Of a stretch of DNA of 64,000 nt, positions 37,750 through 46,645 are shown in pieces. Origin of the DNA: Simiduia sp. 21SJ11W-1 (lineage in GTDB: Bacteria; Pseudomonadota; Gammaproteobacteria; Pseudomonadales; Cellvibrionaceae). The DNA is taken from contig NZ_CP090959.1 of the NCBI RefSeq assembly GCF_024138675.1, positions 3,584,001 to 3,648,000 on the forward strand, given 5' to 3'. Every line of letters begins with the position of its first letter. Position 1 is the stretch's first letter. Below the pieces are notes generated by a model. The model saw only the letters and a list, made by a program, of their open reading frames with translations, did no database searches and was not told the DNA's origin. Made by a program: the position numbers and the translations under genes.

Positions 37750-38604
37750 ATGCTCTATGTATTTTCCGCGCTATTTTTAGGCGCTGCCGTTTTACACATC
37801 GCCACCCGCAAACTTGGCCACTGGCAATGGCTGCCTATCTTCGTACCTGTTGTGTGCAGTGCACTGGCTACCCACGCAAACATAGCGAGCATTGCCAGCT
37901 ACCTGAGCCTTGGAGCAGCGGTGTTTATTACCCTGCAAACACAAGGCCGCTGGCGGGCCCTTCTTACCTGGCTGTGCGTGGCTCTGGGGCTCGCCATCGC
38001 CGTGCGCGCACTCCCCACCTTTAGCGCTATCGGGCCGGTTGCCAACCAGGAATTATCTGTACTCAGTGGCGCCTGGGCAATTTACATCGGCATCAACAAA
38101 TCCCTTGTTGGGCTGCTGTTGTTGCCGCTGGTGCCGGCGGGCCAATTTTCCACGCCTTTTGGCGCGCGGCCCTGGCCGGCTTCGGTGTGGCTTGCATTGA
38201 TTTTGGGTCCGCCGGCGCTAGGCCTAACGGCCTGGTTGTTGGGCGCCCAATGGGATGTAAAATTCAGCGCATTCGCACTGCTGTTTGCGCTGGCAAACCT
38301 GAGCTTTGTGATCTTGTGTGAAGAGATATTTTTCCGCGGGGTTATTCAACAGCAATTATTTGCGCAACTTAGCAGGCGATTTTCATCACCTGCTTCAATA
38401 CAACTTGCACTAGTGACAAGCGCTGTAATTTTCGGCGCGTTGCACTTTGCAGGTGGGCTATTTTACGTGGGGCTGGCCACAATTGCGGCCTTGCTTTACG
38501 GCTGGCTCTACTGGCGCGCGGCGAGCTTATGGGCTGCAATGGGCGCACACTTGGGCGTAAATCTTGTGCACTTTATCTTCTTGCAATACCCGCTGCCCGC
38601 TTAA
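37750..38604 (+). CDS. CPBP family intramembrane glutamic endopeptidase
   Basis: 284 residues with about eight transmembrane helices. The Abi/CPBP domain in the second half has motif 1 CEEIFFRG (Glu191, Glu192, Arg195) and motif 2 FGALHFAGG (His232). These form the glutamate-based active site known from Rce1-type proteases. Bacterial members are linked to bacteriocin self-immunity or processing, but no such peptide gene is seen. The ATG has only weak ribosome-site support. Confidence 0.83.
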   Translation: MLYVFSALFLGAAVLHIATRKLGHWQWLPIFVPVVCSALATHANIASIASYLSLGAAVFITLQTQGRWRALLTWLCVALGLAIAVRALPTFSAIGPVANQELSVLSGAWAIYIGINKSLVGLLLLPLVPAGQFSTPFGARPWPASVWLALILGPPALGLTAWLLGAQWDVKFSAFALLFALANLSFVILCEEIFFRGVIQQQLFAQLSRRFSSPASIQLALVTSAVIFGALHFAGGLFYVGLATIAALLYGWLYWRAASLWAAMGAHLGVNLVHFIFLQYPLPA

Positions 38605-38663
38605 TCCGGGCAACCTACAGCATAGATGAAAAGGCTGCGCGCAAGAAAAGCGCGCAGCCATGA

Positions 38664-39044
38664 TTAGGCTACCTGAACGGGGATGGTATTGGTTGAGCGC
38701 TCAACGCTGTTGTCTTCATTCAGGTATACAAGCTTGGGCTTATACACCTGTGCTTCGGCATCGGTGAATTGGCCGTAAGCGGCAATAATAACCCGGTCGC
38801 CTTTTTGCACGCGGCGGGCGGCGGCACCGTTCATGGAAATAGTGCCTGAGCCACGCTCTGCCAGAATCACGTAGGTGGTAAAGCGCTCGCCATTGCTCAC
38901 GTTATAGATGTCAATTTGTTCGAACTCGCGCAGGCCTGCAAGCTCTACCAAATCCTGATCTATCGCGCAGGAGCCGTCGTACCAGAGTTCAGCCTGAGTG
39001 ACGGCCGCCATGTGCAATTTGCCTTTAAGTAGTGTGGTCAGCAT
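38664..39044 (-). CDS. panD: aspartate 1-decarboxylase proenzyme
   Basis: 126 residues. It makes beta-alanine for pantothenate and is a pyruvoyl enzyme formed by self-cleavage. The cleavage site Gly24-Ser25 lies in YDGSCAID at the same position as in E. coli PanD, and [15 protein letters not shown] is conserved. It starts 5 bases after panC ends, so the two are co-transcribed. panB is not in this window. Confidence 0.95.
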   Translation of the reverse strand: MLTTLLKGKLHMAAVTQAELWYDGSCAIDQDLVELAGLREFEQIDIYNVSNGERFTTYVILAERGSGTISMNGAAARRVQKGDRVIIAAYGQFTDAEAQVYKPKLVYLNEDNSVERSTNTIPVQVA

Positions 39045-39049
39045 GGCTG

Positions 39050-39901
39050 TTACCTCAATTCAATAGAAACGTTATCAATCAGGCGCGCAGATTCGGTAAA
39101 CATGGCGCCCAAAATAGTGATGTGCTGATCGTCGTGGGCCGCTGGCGCCAGAGTTTTGCTATTACAGATAGAAAAGTAATCGGGGCGAAAGCCGGCTGCA
39201 ATAATTTGCGATTTAGCTTCCAGCTCTATCACGTCGAAATCGCGGTTGCCCCGCTGAATTTCGCCCGCCGCCCACTGCAAACTTGCCTGCAGCTGTTTTA
39301 CCCGCCCGCGCTCTTCGGGCTTTAGGTAGGCATTGCGTGAACTCATGGCCAGGCCGTCGGCCTCTCTGTGAATGGGCGCGGCGGTAATCTGAATGGCCAT
39401 GCACAAATCTTCGGTCATGCGGCGGATCACTGCCAGCTGCTGGTAATCCTTAATGCCGAACACCGCTTCATCTGGCTGCACAATGTTAAACAGCTTGGTG
39501 ACTACGGTGGTGACGCCCTCAAAATGGCCAGGGCGGCTTGCGCCACAGAGCACATCGGTCATAGTGGGGCAAATCACGCGGGTCTGGGTATCCAAACCAT
39601 TGGGGTACATTTCATTGTCGTCCGGGTTGAACAGGTAATCACAACCCACGGCCTTTAGCTTTTCGCAATCTTCGCGGAAGGTGCGCGGGTACTTATCCCA
39701 ATCTTCATTCAAGCCAAACTGCAGGCCATTCACAAAAATGGAACACACCACTATGTCGTTACTGGTTTGCGCCTGTTTGATGAGGGCAATGTGGCCATCG
39801 TGCAAATTGCCCATGGTGGGCACAAAGCCGATGCGTTTGCCGGCCTTGCGCTCAGCAGCCAGTGCATCGCGTAAAGATTGAATGTGGTGAAAAATCTGCA
39901 T
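39050..39901 (-). CDS. panC: pantothenate synthetase
   Basis: 283 residues. It condenses pantoate and beta-alanine using ATP. The nucleotidyl-transferase motif [41 protein letters not shown] and MSSRNAYL are all in place. The ATG at 39901 follows GGGGG and gives the family N-terminus; an 18-base extension is possible but not needed. Its product pathway neighbour panD follows directly. Confidence 0.95.
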   Translation of the reverse strand: MQIFHHIQSLRDALAAERKAGKRIGFVPTMGNLHDGHIALIKQAQTSNDIVVCSIFVNGLQFGLNEDWDKYPRTFREDCEKLKAVGCDYLFNPDDNEMYPNGLDTQTRVICPTMTDVLCGASRPGHFEGVTTVVTKLFNIVQPDEAVFGIKDYQQLAVIRRMTEDLCMAIQITAAPIHREADGLAMSSRNAYLKPEERGRVKQLQASLQWAAGEIQRGNRDFDVIELEAKSQIIAAGFRPDYFSICNSKTLAPAAHDDQHITILGAMFTESARLIDNVSIELR

Positions 39902-40223
39902 GACACCCCCTTCGGGCACACGTGAAAACGCGCGGATTCTACTAAATGAACCGGCCCAGCACTATAGGCAAAAGCGGAGCTATTATTCGGCTATTCCCGG
40001 CAGATCGGCGCCAGTTACCGTGAACTTACGGTCACTTCGCAGCAATAATCGCCAGGGCCAGAGCCTCCCATAAAACCCACGGGCGCGGCTTTGCCGGATA
40101 TTGACGACATTTATCCGGGCAATGGAGAATTTTTAGTCGTTAACAGGCCTTCCTTGGGGTAACCTTGGGGCTGACTTGACGTGCTGTAAACTGCACATAC
40201 CTAACGGACACGCCGGTAAGCCC
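39902..40223. other. intergenic region between panC and the HutD/Ves gene
   Basis: 322 bases. A TTGACG at 40176-40181 may be a -35 element for the plus-strand gene, without a good -10. No gene or RNA was recognised. Confidence 0.45.
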
Positions 40224-40799
40224 ATGTTTGATGCCATAGGCCCAGAAGAATTCAAGCGCATCCCCTGGAAGAATGGCCGGGGCGAAACGCTGGAACTTGC
40301 CATTAGCAACGGCCATACATTGCAGTCTTTTGATTGGCGCCTAAGCATCGCCGAAGTGATTGAAGACGGCTATCTATCGCAGTTTGCGGGCTACCAACAC
40401 ACAATTATTGTGCTGGAAGGCGCCGGCGCCGAACTCACCCACGAGCAAGGCCCCACCCACAAACTTCAGGGCCCCTTGCCCCACCACGAGTTTGACGGCG
40501 GCCAGCGCACCTTCGGGCGCCTGAGTGCGGGCCCAGTCACTGCATTGAATGTGGTGACCAAAAGCCACCGCTTTCAAACCATCGTTGAAACCTACCCAAA
40601 GCCTGCCCGGGTGAAAGTGCTGGGTGAAAAACTCTGCTTTGCATACAGCCATCGCACGTCGCTCACCTTGCGCCCCACAGAAGGTGAAGACGAGTACACG
40701 CTGCCGGCCGGGCATTTACTCAAAATGGAAAACACGAAAACCGGCGCCTGGACCATCAGCGGCGAAGACTGGGTACTGATATACCTAACCGGCTACTAA
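40224..40799 (+). CDS. HutD/Ves family cupin protein
   Basis: 191-residue bicupin-like protein. Family signatures are RIPWKNGRGETLELAI near the N-terminus, DWRLSIAEVIEDGYLSQFAGYQHTIIVLEGAG and FDGGQRTFGRL. HutD is often found with histidine utilisation genes and Ves with cold stress, but neither context is here, so the role is open. The ATG at 40224 fits the family; the upstream extension to 40176 does not. Confidence 0.82.
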   Translation: MFDAIGPEEFKRIPWKNGRGETLELAISNGHTLQSFDWRLSIAEVIEDGYLSQFAGYQHTIIVLEGAGAELTHEQGPTHKLQGPLPHHEFDGGQRTFGRLSAGPVTALNVVTKSHRFQTIVETYPKPARVKVLGEKLCFAYSHRTSLTLRPTEGEDEYTLPAGHLLKMENTKTGAWTISGEDWVLIYLTGY

Positions 40800-40800
40800 G

Positions 40801-41082
40801 CTATTTGCCAAGGGGCTTTTTCAGACGGCTGCGCATACACAAAAGTACGAATGTAGCTGCAAAATACGCCAGGTATTGCCCGAGCATCAGCAACAAAAAT
40901 TTCGGCCAGAAATCAATTTCCTCGGAAAACATCCGCAACCAAACAATGCCCGGGTAAGCCACAAGCCCATAACCTGGCAAGTTGCCACCCAGTACAAAGT
41001 AATCAATAAAAAATAACGCAGCGGTGATTGCGGTAATCCCAAGGGCAACCCAGTGGGCGCATAAAACGCGAGTCGCGGACAT
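40801..41082 (-). CDS. hypothetical small membrane protein
   Basis: 93 residues with three hydrophobic segments (about 10-30, 38-50 and 60-83) and a basic C-terminus (RSRLKKPLGK). Not recognised. Its stop lies one base after the HutD/Ves stop on the other strand, and it follows the exported protein gene at 41102 by 19 bases, so it is probably the second gene of that unit. Confidence 0.6.
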   Translation of the reverse strand: MSATRVLCAHWVALGITAITAALFFIDYFVLGGNLPGYGLVAYPGIVWLRMFSEEIDFWPKFLLLMLGQYLAYFAATFVLLCMRSRLKKPLGK

Positions 41083-41101
41083 CTAAGCCACCCATAAATA
41101 C

Positions 41102-41947
41102 CTACGAACTTGCCAGCTTTTTAAGGGCGGCTTTCGCATGTTTGCGCACTTTACCCGGCAACTCGCTGGCCACAACCTCCTCAAGCAAGGGCTTGTAGGT
41201 GGCATCACCTGCAGCACCCAGGTTAATGGCGCACCAGGCCAAACCGTCGATGGCATAACCATGCTCGTAACCACCGTTGAGTGAATCACTCAGCAGCGCG
41301 GCCATTGCCGCTTTTACCGCTGGCTCATCCTGAAGCTTGTGTTGATGCGCGCCTTTGGCAGCTAGCTGGATTGCCCTTGGATCTTTGGAGTCGAAAGCGC
41401 GAATAATGCCTTCTGGCGTATCAACACCACCTGCAATAACAATGGGGTAAAGTTTACGAGGTAAAGCACGCACGGCAGAGGCAATGTTTTTCTTGTTGGA
41501 AAATACAGAAGACATGCTGCCACCTCTGGCACCCACCTGCACGGCCCCACCCTCATATAGCAGCTGTTTGTCTTTATTGAACACCTGAACCCGCACTACC
41601 ACAGCGGAACGCCCGGCACCCACAATTGAGCCAAAGTACCTTTCTGCGCCATTGCCAGCCTCTACCGACTGGATACGGCCGGTAACGTACACATCGGCAG
41701 CTTGCCCAAAATCACCAAGGGCGACAGTGCGATAGGTTTCAAGGCCCTCGATATACTTGAAAAGCTCTCGCGGTACATCTTGATCCAGCGCCATTTCATC
41801 CAAAACATTCTGTGGCACGCCGGATTCCGCATAAGTAAATGGCGCAACAATCACGGCATTCAGCTCGGCAGCAGGCGCCGCCACAAGGTTCACGCACCAC
41901 AAACAAACGGCCAAACCAACCAACAGGCGCTTAATTATCATCAACAC
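41102..41947 (-). CDS. hypothetical exported protein
   Basis: 281 residues. A signal peptide (about 1-23, ending LVAAPAA) leads a domain that recalls DUF4410/curli-secretion-like beta folds (VIVAPFTYAES, VYVTGRIQSVEAGN, VVVRVQVFNKDKQLLYEGG). A helical, HEAT-like C-terminal region follows. A GTG at 41947 lies 7 bases after GGGAG, but the ATG at 41941 is also possible. It stands just 3' of the hairpin repeat array. Function unknown. Confidence 0.7.
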   Translation of the reverse strand: MLMIIKRLLVGLAVCLWCVNLVAAPAAELNAVIVAPFTYAESGVPQNVLDEMALDQDVPRELFKYIEGLETYRTVALGDFGQAADVYVTGRIQSVEAGNGAERYFGSIVGAGRSAVVVRVQVFNKDKQLLYEGGAVQVGARGGSMSSVFSNKKNIASAVRALPRKLYPIVIAGGVDTPEGIIRAFDSKDPRAIQLAAKGAHQHKLQDEPAVKAAMAALLSDSLNGGYEHGYAIDGLAWCAINLGAAGDATYKPLLEEVVASELPGKVRKHAKAALKKLASS

Positions 41948-42150
41948 ACAACATCTCCCTTAGTTGTTACATCCATGCATTCAAAATTGAAAAAAACAGC
42001 CGTAACGGCAATAAAACAAAAAAGCACTTTAAATAAAATGTTAATTTCCGGGCAGGCTGCAATCACACGGGATCAGGCGCCGCGGCCAGTAATGAAAATA
42101 GAAAAAAGTTTCAGCCACGCGAGAGGATTCCCTTGTACGCGTGATGTATA

Positions 42151-42257
42151 CCTTAGCGTTCTGCGAGGACGCCGAAGCAAGGCGTAGTGATTTTAAAAAA
42201 GCGGAGCGTACAAAGAGTACGTGAGCATTTTTAAAATCGCTTTAACATAGCATCGGC
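42151..42257. repeat. long hairpin repeat, copy 1
   Basis: About 107 bases from CCTTAGCG to CATCGGC. The two halves around AGTGATTTTAAAA and TTTTAAAATC form an imperfect inverted repeat, with the palindrome-like GTAC...GTAC near the centre. This copy is the most diverged at its 3' end (CGCTTTAACATAG). Confidence 0.85.
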
Positions 42258-42315
42258 AACACATTCAGGACAATACAGCGCTCCGGCTTACGCCTCACTC
42301 TCGCAGCCTCACAGT

Positions 42316-42425
42316 CCTTAGCGCGTTCTGCGAGGACGCAGAGGAAAGGCGCAGTGATTTTAAAAAGGCGGAGCGTACATAAAGTACGTGAGCATTTTTT
42401 AAAATCGCTGCAACGCCGCATCGGC
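42316..42425. repeat. long hairpin repeat, copy 2
   Basis: Same unit as copy 1 with GAGGACGCAGAGG in the first arm. The 58-base linker before it is nearly identical to the linker before copy 3 (shared CTCCGGCTTACGCCTCACTC), so the tandem unit is about 167 bases. Confidence 0.85.
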
Positions 42426-42483
42426 TACACATTCAGGAAAGAACAGCACTCCGGCTTACGCCTCACTCTCGCAGACTCACAGA

Positions 42484-42593
42484 CCTTAGCGCGTTCTGCG
42501 AGGACGCCGAAGCAAGACGCAGTGATTTTAAAAAGGCGGAGCGTACATAAAGTACGTGAGCATTTTTTTAAATCGCTGCAACGCCGCATCGGC
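42484..42593. repeat. long hairpin repeat, copy 3
   Basis: Same unit; differs from copy 2 at a few positions, including AAGACGC for AAGGCGC. It ends in the shared CGCCGCATCGGC. Confidence 0.85.
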
Positions 42594-42657
42594 TACGCAG
42601 CCTGCACCAAGGATTACCGACTCTCTTAAACCAACTCACACCAATCCAGCCCACACG

Positions 42658-42767
42658 CCTTAGCGCGTTCTGCGAGGACGCCGAAGCAAGGCGCAGTGAT
42701 TTTAAAAAAGCGGAGCGTACAAAGAGTACGTGAGCATTTTTTAAAATCACTGCAACGCAGCATCGGC
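42658..42767. repeat. long hairpin repeat, copy 4
   Basis: Same unit, with a different linker before it. It ends 13 bases before the dnaB stop codon, so it lies in the dnaB 3' untranslated region. Confidence 0.85.
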
Positions 42768-42780
42768 TACGCAGCTAGCG

Positions 42781-44241
42781 CTAAGGGCCGTAATCTGGCT
42801 GCTGCATATACTCCGGCGCAAGATTCTCAAACCGCGTGTACTTGCCCACAAACGCCGCCTTGCAGGTGCCAATTTCGCCGTTACGCTGTTTGCCGATTAT
42901 GAGTTCGGCCAGGCCTTTGTCGGGGCTGTCTTCGTTGTAGTATTCGTCGCGGTAGATGAACAGGATGACGTCGGCGTCTTGCTCGATGGCGCCCGATTCA
43001 CGCAGGTCTGAGTTCATGGGGCGTTTGTTGGGGCGCTGCTCTACGCCACGGTTTAACTGCGAGAGTGCGATTACCGGGCAGTTGAATTCTTTGGCGATGC
43101 CTTTCAACGAGCGCGAGATTTCTGAAATCTCCTGGGTGCGGCCTTCATTGCTGCCGGCCACTTGCATGAGCTGCAGGTAATCCACCATTACCATGCCGGG
43201 CAGGCTTTGCTGCTCGGCTTCATCGCTTGGCATATCTGGGTTGGCCTGTTGCAGTTTGGCCTGGTGTTGGCGCACAACGCGCTTGATGCGCGCGCGCACC
43301 TCTTGGGGCGTGAGCGCGGGCGTATCGTCGATGTAGAGGGGTTTGTCTTTAAGCTTGGCCACGGCAGAGGAAAGCTTTGGCCAATCTTCTTCGGTGAGCT
43401 TGCCGTTTCTGAGCTTACCGGCATCAATGCGCCCAAGGCTTGAGAGCATACGCATAATCAACGAGTTGGCCGGCATTTCCATACTGAATACCAGCGAAGG
43501 CTTGGCCGAGGTATTGAGCGCGGCCTCTACAAAATTCAAGGCCAGCGCGGTTTTACCCATAGAGGGGCGCGCCGCCAGAATAATCAGTTCGCCCGGCTGC
43601 CAACCGGCGGTGCGTTCGTTGAGTTCATCAAGCCCGGTAGATAGGCCCGTGAGGTCTGAATCGGTGCGAAACAATTCATCGATGCGCGCCACCGCCGAGT
43701 GCAACAGCGCCTCGGCACCCACAAAGCCGCCCTCTTTCGGGCGATCTTCGGCAATGGCGGCCACCCGGCGCTCGGCCATTTGCAAGAGGTCATCGGAATC
43801 CAGGCCCGCGGGGTTCAGGCTCGACTGGCTGATTTCATTGGCGGCGCTGATGAGGTCGCGCAGGGTGGAGCGCTCGCGCACAATGCGTGCATAGGCGGCA
43901 ATATTGGCCGCAGAGGGTGTGTTGTGGGCCAAATCCAGCAGGTAGGCGTGGCCACCCACGCGCTCCAACTCGCCATTGCGCTCCAGCTCATCCACCAGGG
44001 TGATGGCGTCGATGGGCTGCTCGGCCTCTACCAGCCGCTGCATCATGGTGAAGATCTGGCGGTGGTCGTCGCGGAAGAAGTCTTCCGGGCTGATCAGCTC
44101 GGCTACGGCGTCGTACTTGCCTGCATCGCGCATCAAGCCGCCCAGTACCGCCTGCTCTGCCTCCAGCGAATGGGGCATGGTCATACCGGTTGCGGTGGTT
44201 GGGGAATCATCAGATTCGCGCTTGGGGCGAGGCTCGGCCAT
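42781..44241 (-). CDS. dnaB: replicative DNA helicase
   Basis: 486-residue hexameric 5'-3' helicase of the replication fork. The N-terminal domain (PHSLEAEQAVLGGLM), Walker A ARPSMGKTALALN, Walker B MVMVDYLQLM and the arginine-finger region (KRPMNSDLRESGAIEQDADVI) are complete, with no intein. It follows rplI in the common rpsF-rpsR-rplI-dnaB order. A 213-base gap with a strong RNA hairpin separates them, so it may have partly separate expression. A hairpin repeat array follows its 3' end. Confidence 0.97.
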   Translation of the reverse strand: MAEPRPKRESDDSPTTATGMTMPHSLEAEQAVLGGLMRDAGKYDAVAELISPEDFFRDDHRQIFTMMQRLVEAEQPIDAITLVDELERNGELERVGGHAYLLDLAHNTPSAANIAAYARIVRERSTLRDLISAANEISQSSLNPAGLDSDDLLQMAERRVAAIAEDRPKEGGFVGAEALLHSAVARIDELFRTDSDLTGLSTGLDELNERTAGWQPGELIILAARPSMGKTALALNFVEAALNTSAKPSLVFSMEMPANSLIMRMLSSLGRIDAGKLRNGKLTEEDWPKLSSAVAKLKDKPLYIDDTPALTPQEVRARIKRVVRQHQAKLQQANPDMPSDEAEQQSLPGMVMVDYLQLMQVAGSNEGRTQEISEISRSLKGIAKEFNCPVIALSQLNRGVEQRPNKRPMNSDLRESGAIEQDADVILFIYRDEYYNEDSPDKGLAELIIGKQRNGEIGTCKAAFVGKYTRFENLAPEYMQQPDYGP

Positions 44242-44340
44242 GCGGTTTCTCGTTGCAGCAATCGTACAGAATTAGGTGAGGAGTGAGTTTGCCCTAATGG
44301 GCCAACGGCCGCAATTCACTCCCGTGCGGCCCAATGCAAA

Positions 44341-44389
44341 ACGGGCACTCAACCCAACCGGCGTAGCGCCAATTCAGTTAAGTGCCCGT
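44341..44389 (-). other. 23-bp intergenic RNA hairpin between rplI and dnaB
   Basis: Arms 44341-44363 and 44367-44389 around a TAG loop. On the minus strand, the transcribed one, most mismatched positions become G-U pairs, so the RNA hairpin is far better than the DNA palindrome. No T-run follows. It could attenuate or process the rplI-dnaB transcript. Confidence 0.65.
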
Positions 44390-44454
44390 TCGCGGCCTTG
44401 CGGCCTGGCTTGCAGGGCTAAGCCCTGCCCGGTTACCCGGCAGCCTGCAGCGCC

Positions 44455-44901
44455 TTATTCAGGAACAACAGACAGCTTGAGGGTAGCGGTAACGTCTGAG
44501 TGAACCTGTACGTCGATTTCGTACTCGCCCACTTCGCGCAGTGCGCCTTCAGGCAGACGAACTTCAGCCTTGTCCACTTCAACGCCAGCGGCAGTTGCTG
44601 CATCAGCAATGTCGCGGGTGCCGATAGAACCGAACAGCTTGCCTTCGTCGCCAGCGTTGGCTTCGATGGTTACAGACAGTTCGTTGATCTTGGCAGCGCG
44701 CGCTTCGGCGTCAGCCAGCTTGGCAGCCGCAGCGGCTTCAAGCTCGGCACGACGGGCTTCAAACTCAGCTACGTTAGAAGCGGTTGCCATAATTGCTTTA
44801 CCCTGCGGCAGCAGGAAGTTGCGGCCATAACCAGACTTAACAACAACTTTGTCGCCAATTTTGCCCAGCTTGCCAACTTTTTCGAGCAGAATAACTTCCA
44901 T
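44455..44901 (-). CDS. rplI: 50S ribosomal protein L9
   Basis: 148 residues. The N-terminal domain [24 protein letters not shown] with [12 protein letters not shown] binds 23S rRNA, joined by a long Ala/Glu-rich helix to the C-terminal domain. Full length and typical for the family. It sits between the DUF2232 membrane protein gene and dnaB. Confidence 0.97.
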   Translation of the reverse strand: MEVILLEKVGKLGKIGDKVVVKSGYGRNFLLPQGKAIMATASNVAEFEARRAELEAAAAAKLADAEARAAKINELSVTIEANAGDEGKLFGSIGTRDIADAATAAGVEVDKAEVRLPEGALREVGEYEIDVQVHSDVTATLKLSVVPE

Positions 44902-44935
44902 CTCGGTTTTCCTCTAAATTTGCAATTCGATTGCA

Positions 44936-45817
44936 TCAATCGTTGGAAGGTGGATTCACATTCAAACGATTACGTAAGTTTAACCACGTGTCGGCCAGCG
45001 CCAGTATCACCACTGCAAGGCTCAATGGCTCAATCAAAAAGAGCCCGAGATACAGCATGATCAACCAGCCTATGCCCATTTTGCGCGCATGCACAATGGC
45101 ATGAATCAGCGCTACCCCTGCAAGTAAAAGCGGCAGCGAAAACACACTTGCCCAAGCCTGGTAACCCACCGGTTGCATCAAGCAATACGCCGCTGCAGCC
45201 ATGCATACCAACGCCTGTGCCGGTGCCAAGCGAAGCTTATGGAACTCCTGGCGAAAACCGCCGGGGTTATACAGCTTTGCCTGCGCCCAGCGGGCCAATA
45301 ACAGACTACCCAGGCCACTTAAGGCCACCACGTAGGCAATCAGGCCCAGCACAAAAGTGCCATCGGGGCTTGCAATCGCGGCACCCTCAGGCGCACTTGA
45401 TTGCAGGTTTCGCAACATGTCACCCAGCGCTGCGGTCAAGCTCTGCACGGGGTTTGGCAATACCACTGCCATCAACCCGGCGCCCGCCACCGACAGCGCC
45501 ACCAATCCGGTGAGTGTGCGCGACCAGGATATGGTTAAGCGCAACACCTGGGCCGCAACAAACACGACCACCAACCCGATTAGGGTAACAAAGGGCATTA
45601 ACGGCCCCATTTCACTCACACCCTGGCTGGATAGCACCAGGGTAAATAGCGCGGGCATCATGGCCCACACCAGGGTCAGGGTGCCTTCAAAGGCGCCCTT
45701 GCGCAGGCTGACCAGGGCAACCACGGCCGGACTGACCAGTGGAAACCAACTGCCGATTAACGCTACGGTTGCCGCCTGAAGGCGGCCACGCATAATGAAT
45801 TCCAGCAGTGCCTGCAC
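44936..45817 (-). CDS. DUF2232/YybS-like membrane protein
   Basis: 293 residues with about eight transmembrane helices and no other motif. Its place between rpsR and rplI is typical for this otherwise obscure membrane family in gammaproteobacteria. The C-terminal half (LLLAGVALIHAIVHARKMGIGWLIMLYLGLFLIEPLSLAVVILALADTW) holds the most conserved-looking part. It begins 11 bases after rpsR ends, so it is part of the operon. Function unknown. Confidence 0.75.
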   Translation of the reverse strand: MQALLEFIMRGRLQAATVALIGSWFPLVSPAVVALVSLRKGAFEGTLTLVWAMMPALFTLVLSSQGVSEMGPLMPFVTLIGLVVVFVAAQVLRLTISWSRTLTGLVALSVAGAGLMAVVLPNPVQSLTAALGDMLRNLQSSAPEGAAIASPDGTFVLGLIAYVVALSGLGSLLLARWAQAKLYNPGGFRQEFHKLRLAPAQALVCMAAAAYCLMQPVGYQAWASVFSLPLLLAGVALIHAIVHARKMGIGWLIMLYLGLFLIEPLSLAVVILALADTWLNLRNRLNVNPPSND

Positions 45818-45828
45818 GCTAAACGGTC

Positions 45829-46056
45829 TTACTCGTGGCTGTCGGTGTAAGGCAGCAGGGCCAGAACGCGCGCGCGCTTGATCGCGGTTGCCAACTGACG
45901 CTGGTATTTAGCCTTGGTACCGGTAATACGGCTTGGAACAATCTTGCCGGTTTCTGAAACGTAGGCTTTCAGGGTTTCCAGATCTTTGTAGTCGATCTGC
46001 TTAACGCCTTCGGCGCTGAAACGGCAGAACTTACGACGACGGAAAAAACGTGCCAT
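45829..46056 (-). CDS. rpsR: 30S ribosomal protein S18
   Basis: 75 residues, basic, with the family motif [23 protein letters not shown] and [18 protein letters not shown]. It forms a heterodimer with S6 on the 30S platform, and in many bacteria that dimer binds the rpsF leader RNA. It lies 11 bases after rpsF. Confidence 0.97.
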   Translation of the reverse strand: MARFFRRRKFCRFSAEGVKQIDYKDLETLKAYVSETGKIVPSRITGTKAKYQRQLATAIKRARVLALLPYTDSHE

Positions 46057-46067
46057 GGTGGAACTCC

Positions 46068-46505
46068 TTATTCGTCAGTGCTGTCTTCGCCAGCGTCGTT
46101 GCTATCGTCGCTGTCGTTTGATTCATCCGCATCATTACGCGATTCGCGGCGAGCGTCTGGACGGTGCTTGCGCTCACGACCTTCTTTCTCGGCTTTCATG
46201 ATGGGGGATTCTTCGGTGATAGCTTCGTCCTGACGGATCACCAGGTTACGCAGAACGGCGTCGTTGTAACGGAAGTTGGTGTTCAGTTCTTCCAAAGCAG
46301 CTTCACTGCACTCAACGTTCAGCAGAACGTAGTGGGCTTTGTGAATCTTGTTGATGGAGTAAGCCAGCTGGCGACGACCCCAGTCTTCCAAACGATGCAC
46401 CTGACCGCCATCTTGAGTGATGGTAGCGGTGTAGCGCTCGATCATACCGGGCACCTGCTCGCTCTGGTCCGGGTGAACCAGAAATACGATTTCGTAATGA
46501 CGCAT
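46068..46505 (-). CDS. rpsF: 30S ribosomal protein S6
   Basis: 145 residues. The ferredoxin-like S6 core ([37 protein letters not shown]) is followed by an acidic, serine/aspartate-rich tail of about 40 residues, longer than the core needs and typical of gammaproteobacterial S6 that is glutamylated by RimK. AAGGAG precedes the ATG at 46505. It is the first gene of the operon and has a recognisable leader. Confidence 0.96.
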   Translation of the reverse strand: MRHYEIVFLVHPDQSEQVPGMIERYTATITQDGGQVHRLEDWGRRQLAYSINKIHKAHYVLLNVECSEAALEELNTNFRYNDAVLRNLVIRQDEAITEESPIMKAEKEGRERKHRPDARRESRNDADESNDSDDSNDAGEDSTDE

Positions 46506-46526
46506 TGATAGCTCCTTACGGGTTAC

Positions 46527-46552
46527 GCCTCCCACTCAAATGGCGGTGAGGC
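46527..46552 (-). promoter_or_regulatory. putative S6:S18 leader hairpin
   Basis: In the rpsF leader, GCCTC-ACCGCC...-GAGGC forms a stem with an ACCGCC segment next to it. The CCG and the adjacent stem match the described S6:S18-binding mRNA motif. A second hairpin (GCTGGAT/ATCCAGC) lies upstream at 46560-46576. Confidence 0.55.
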
Positions 46553-46593
46553 AAGGAGAGCTGGATAAAATCCAGCCAGTTTTAGGGCCGCGC

Positions 46594-46622
46594 ATTGTAT
46601 GCGAGGCCGGGAGTTGATGCAA
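46594..46622 (-). promoter_or_regulatory. rpsF operon promoter
   Basis: Minus-strand TTGCAT, a 17-base spacer and TACAAT form a good sigma-70 promoter, with transcription starting near 46587 and an 80-base leader. Confidence 0.7.
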
Positions 46623-46645
46623 GTTTGATCAATAGAAGCTGGCTA

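Larger units (their letters stand above)
41948..42780. other. intergenic region carrying the hairpin repeat array
   Basis: 833 bases between dnaB and the exported protein gene. From 42151 to 42767 it is filled by four copies of a long hairpin repeat, listed singly. Bases 41948-42150 show nothing recognised. Confidence 0.7.

Noticed and set aside
42151-42767. Possible CRISPR array or integron attC sites
   Set aside because: The repeats are 107-110 bases with conserved, not unique, linkers, no cas genes are near, and no core-site motifs of attC type were found.
42354-42902. Small frames inside the hairpin repeats (MILKRRSVHKVREHF...)
   Set aside because: They start inside each repeat copy and end in different linkers or antisense to dnaB; the likeness comes from the DNA repeat.
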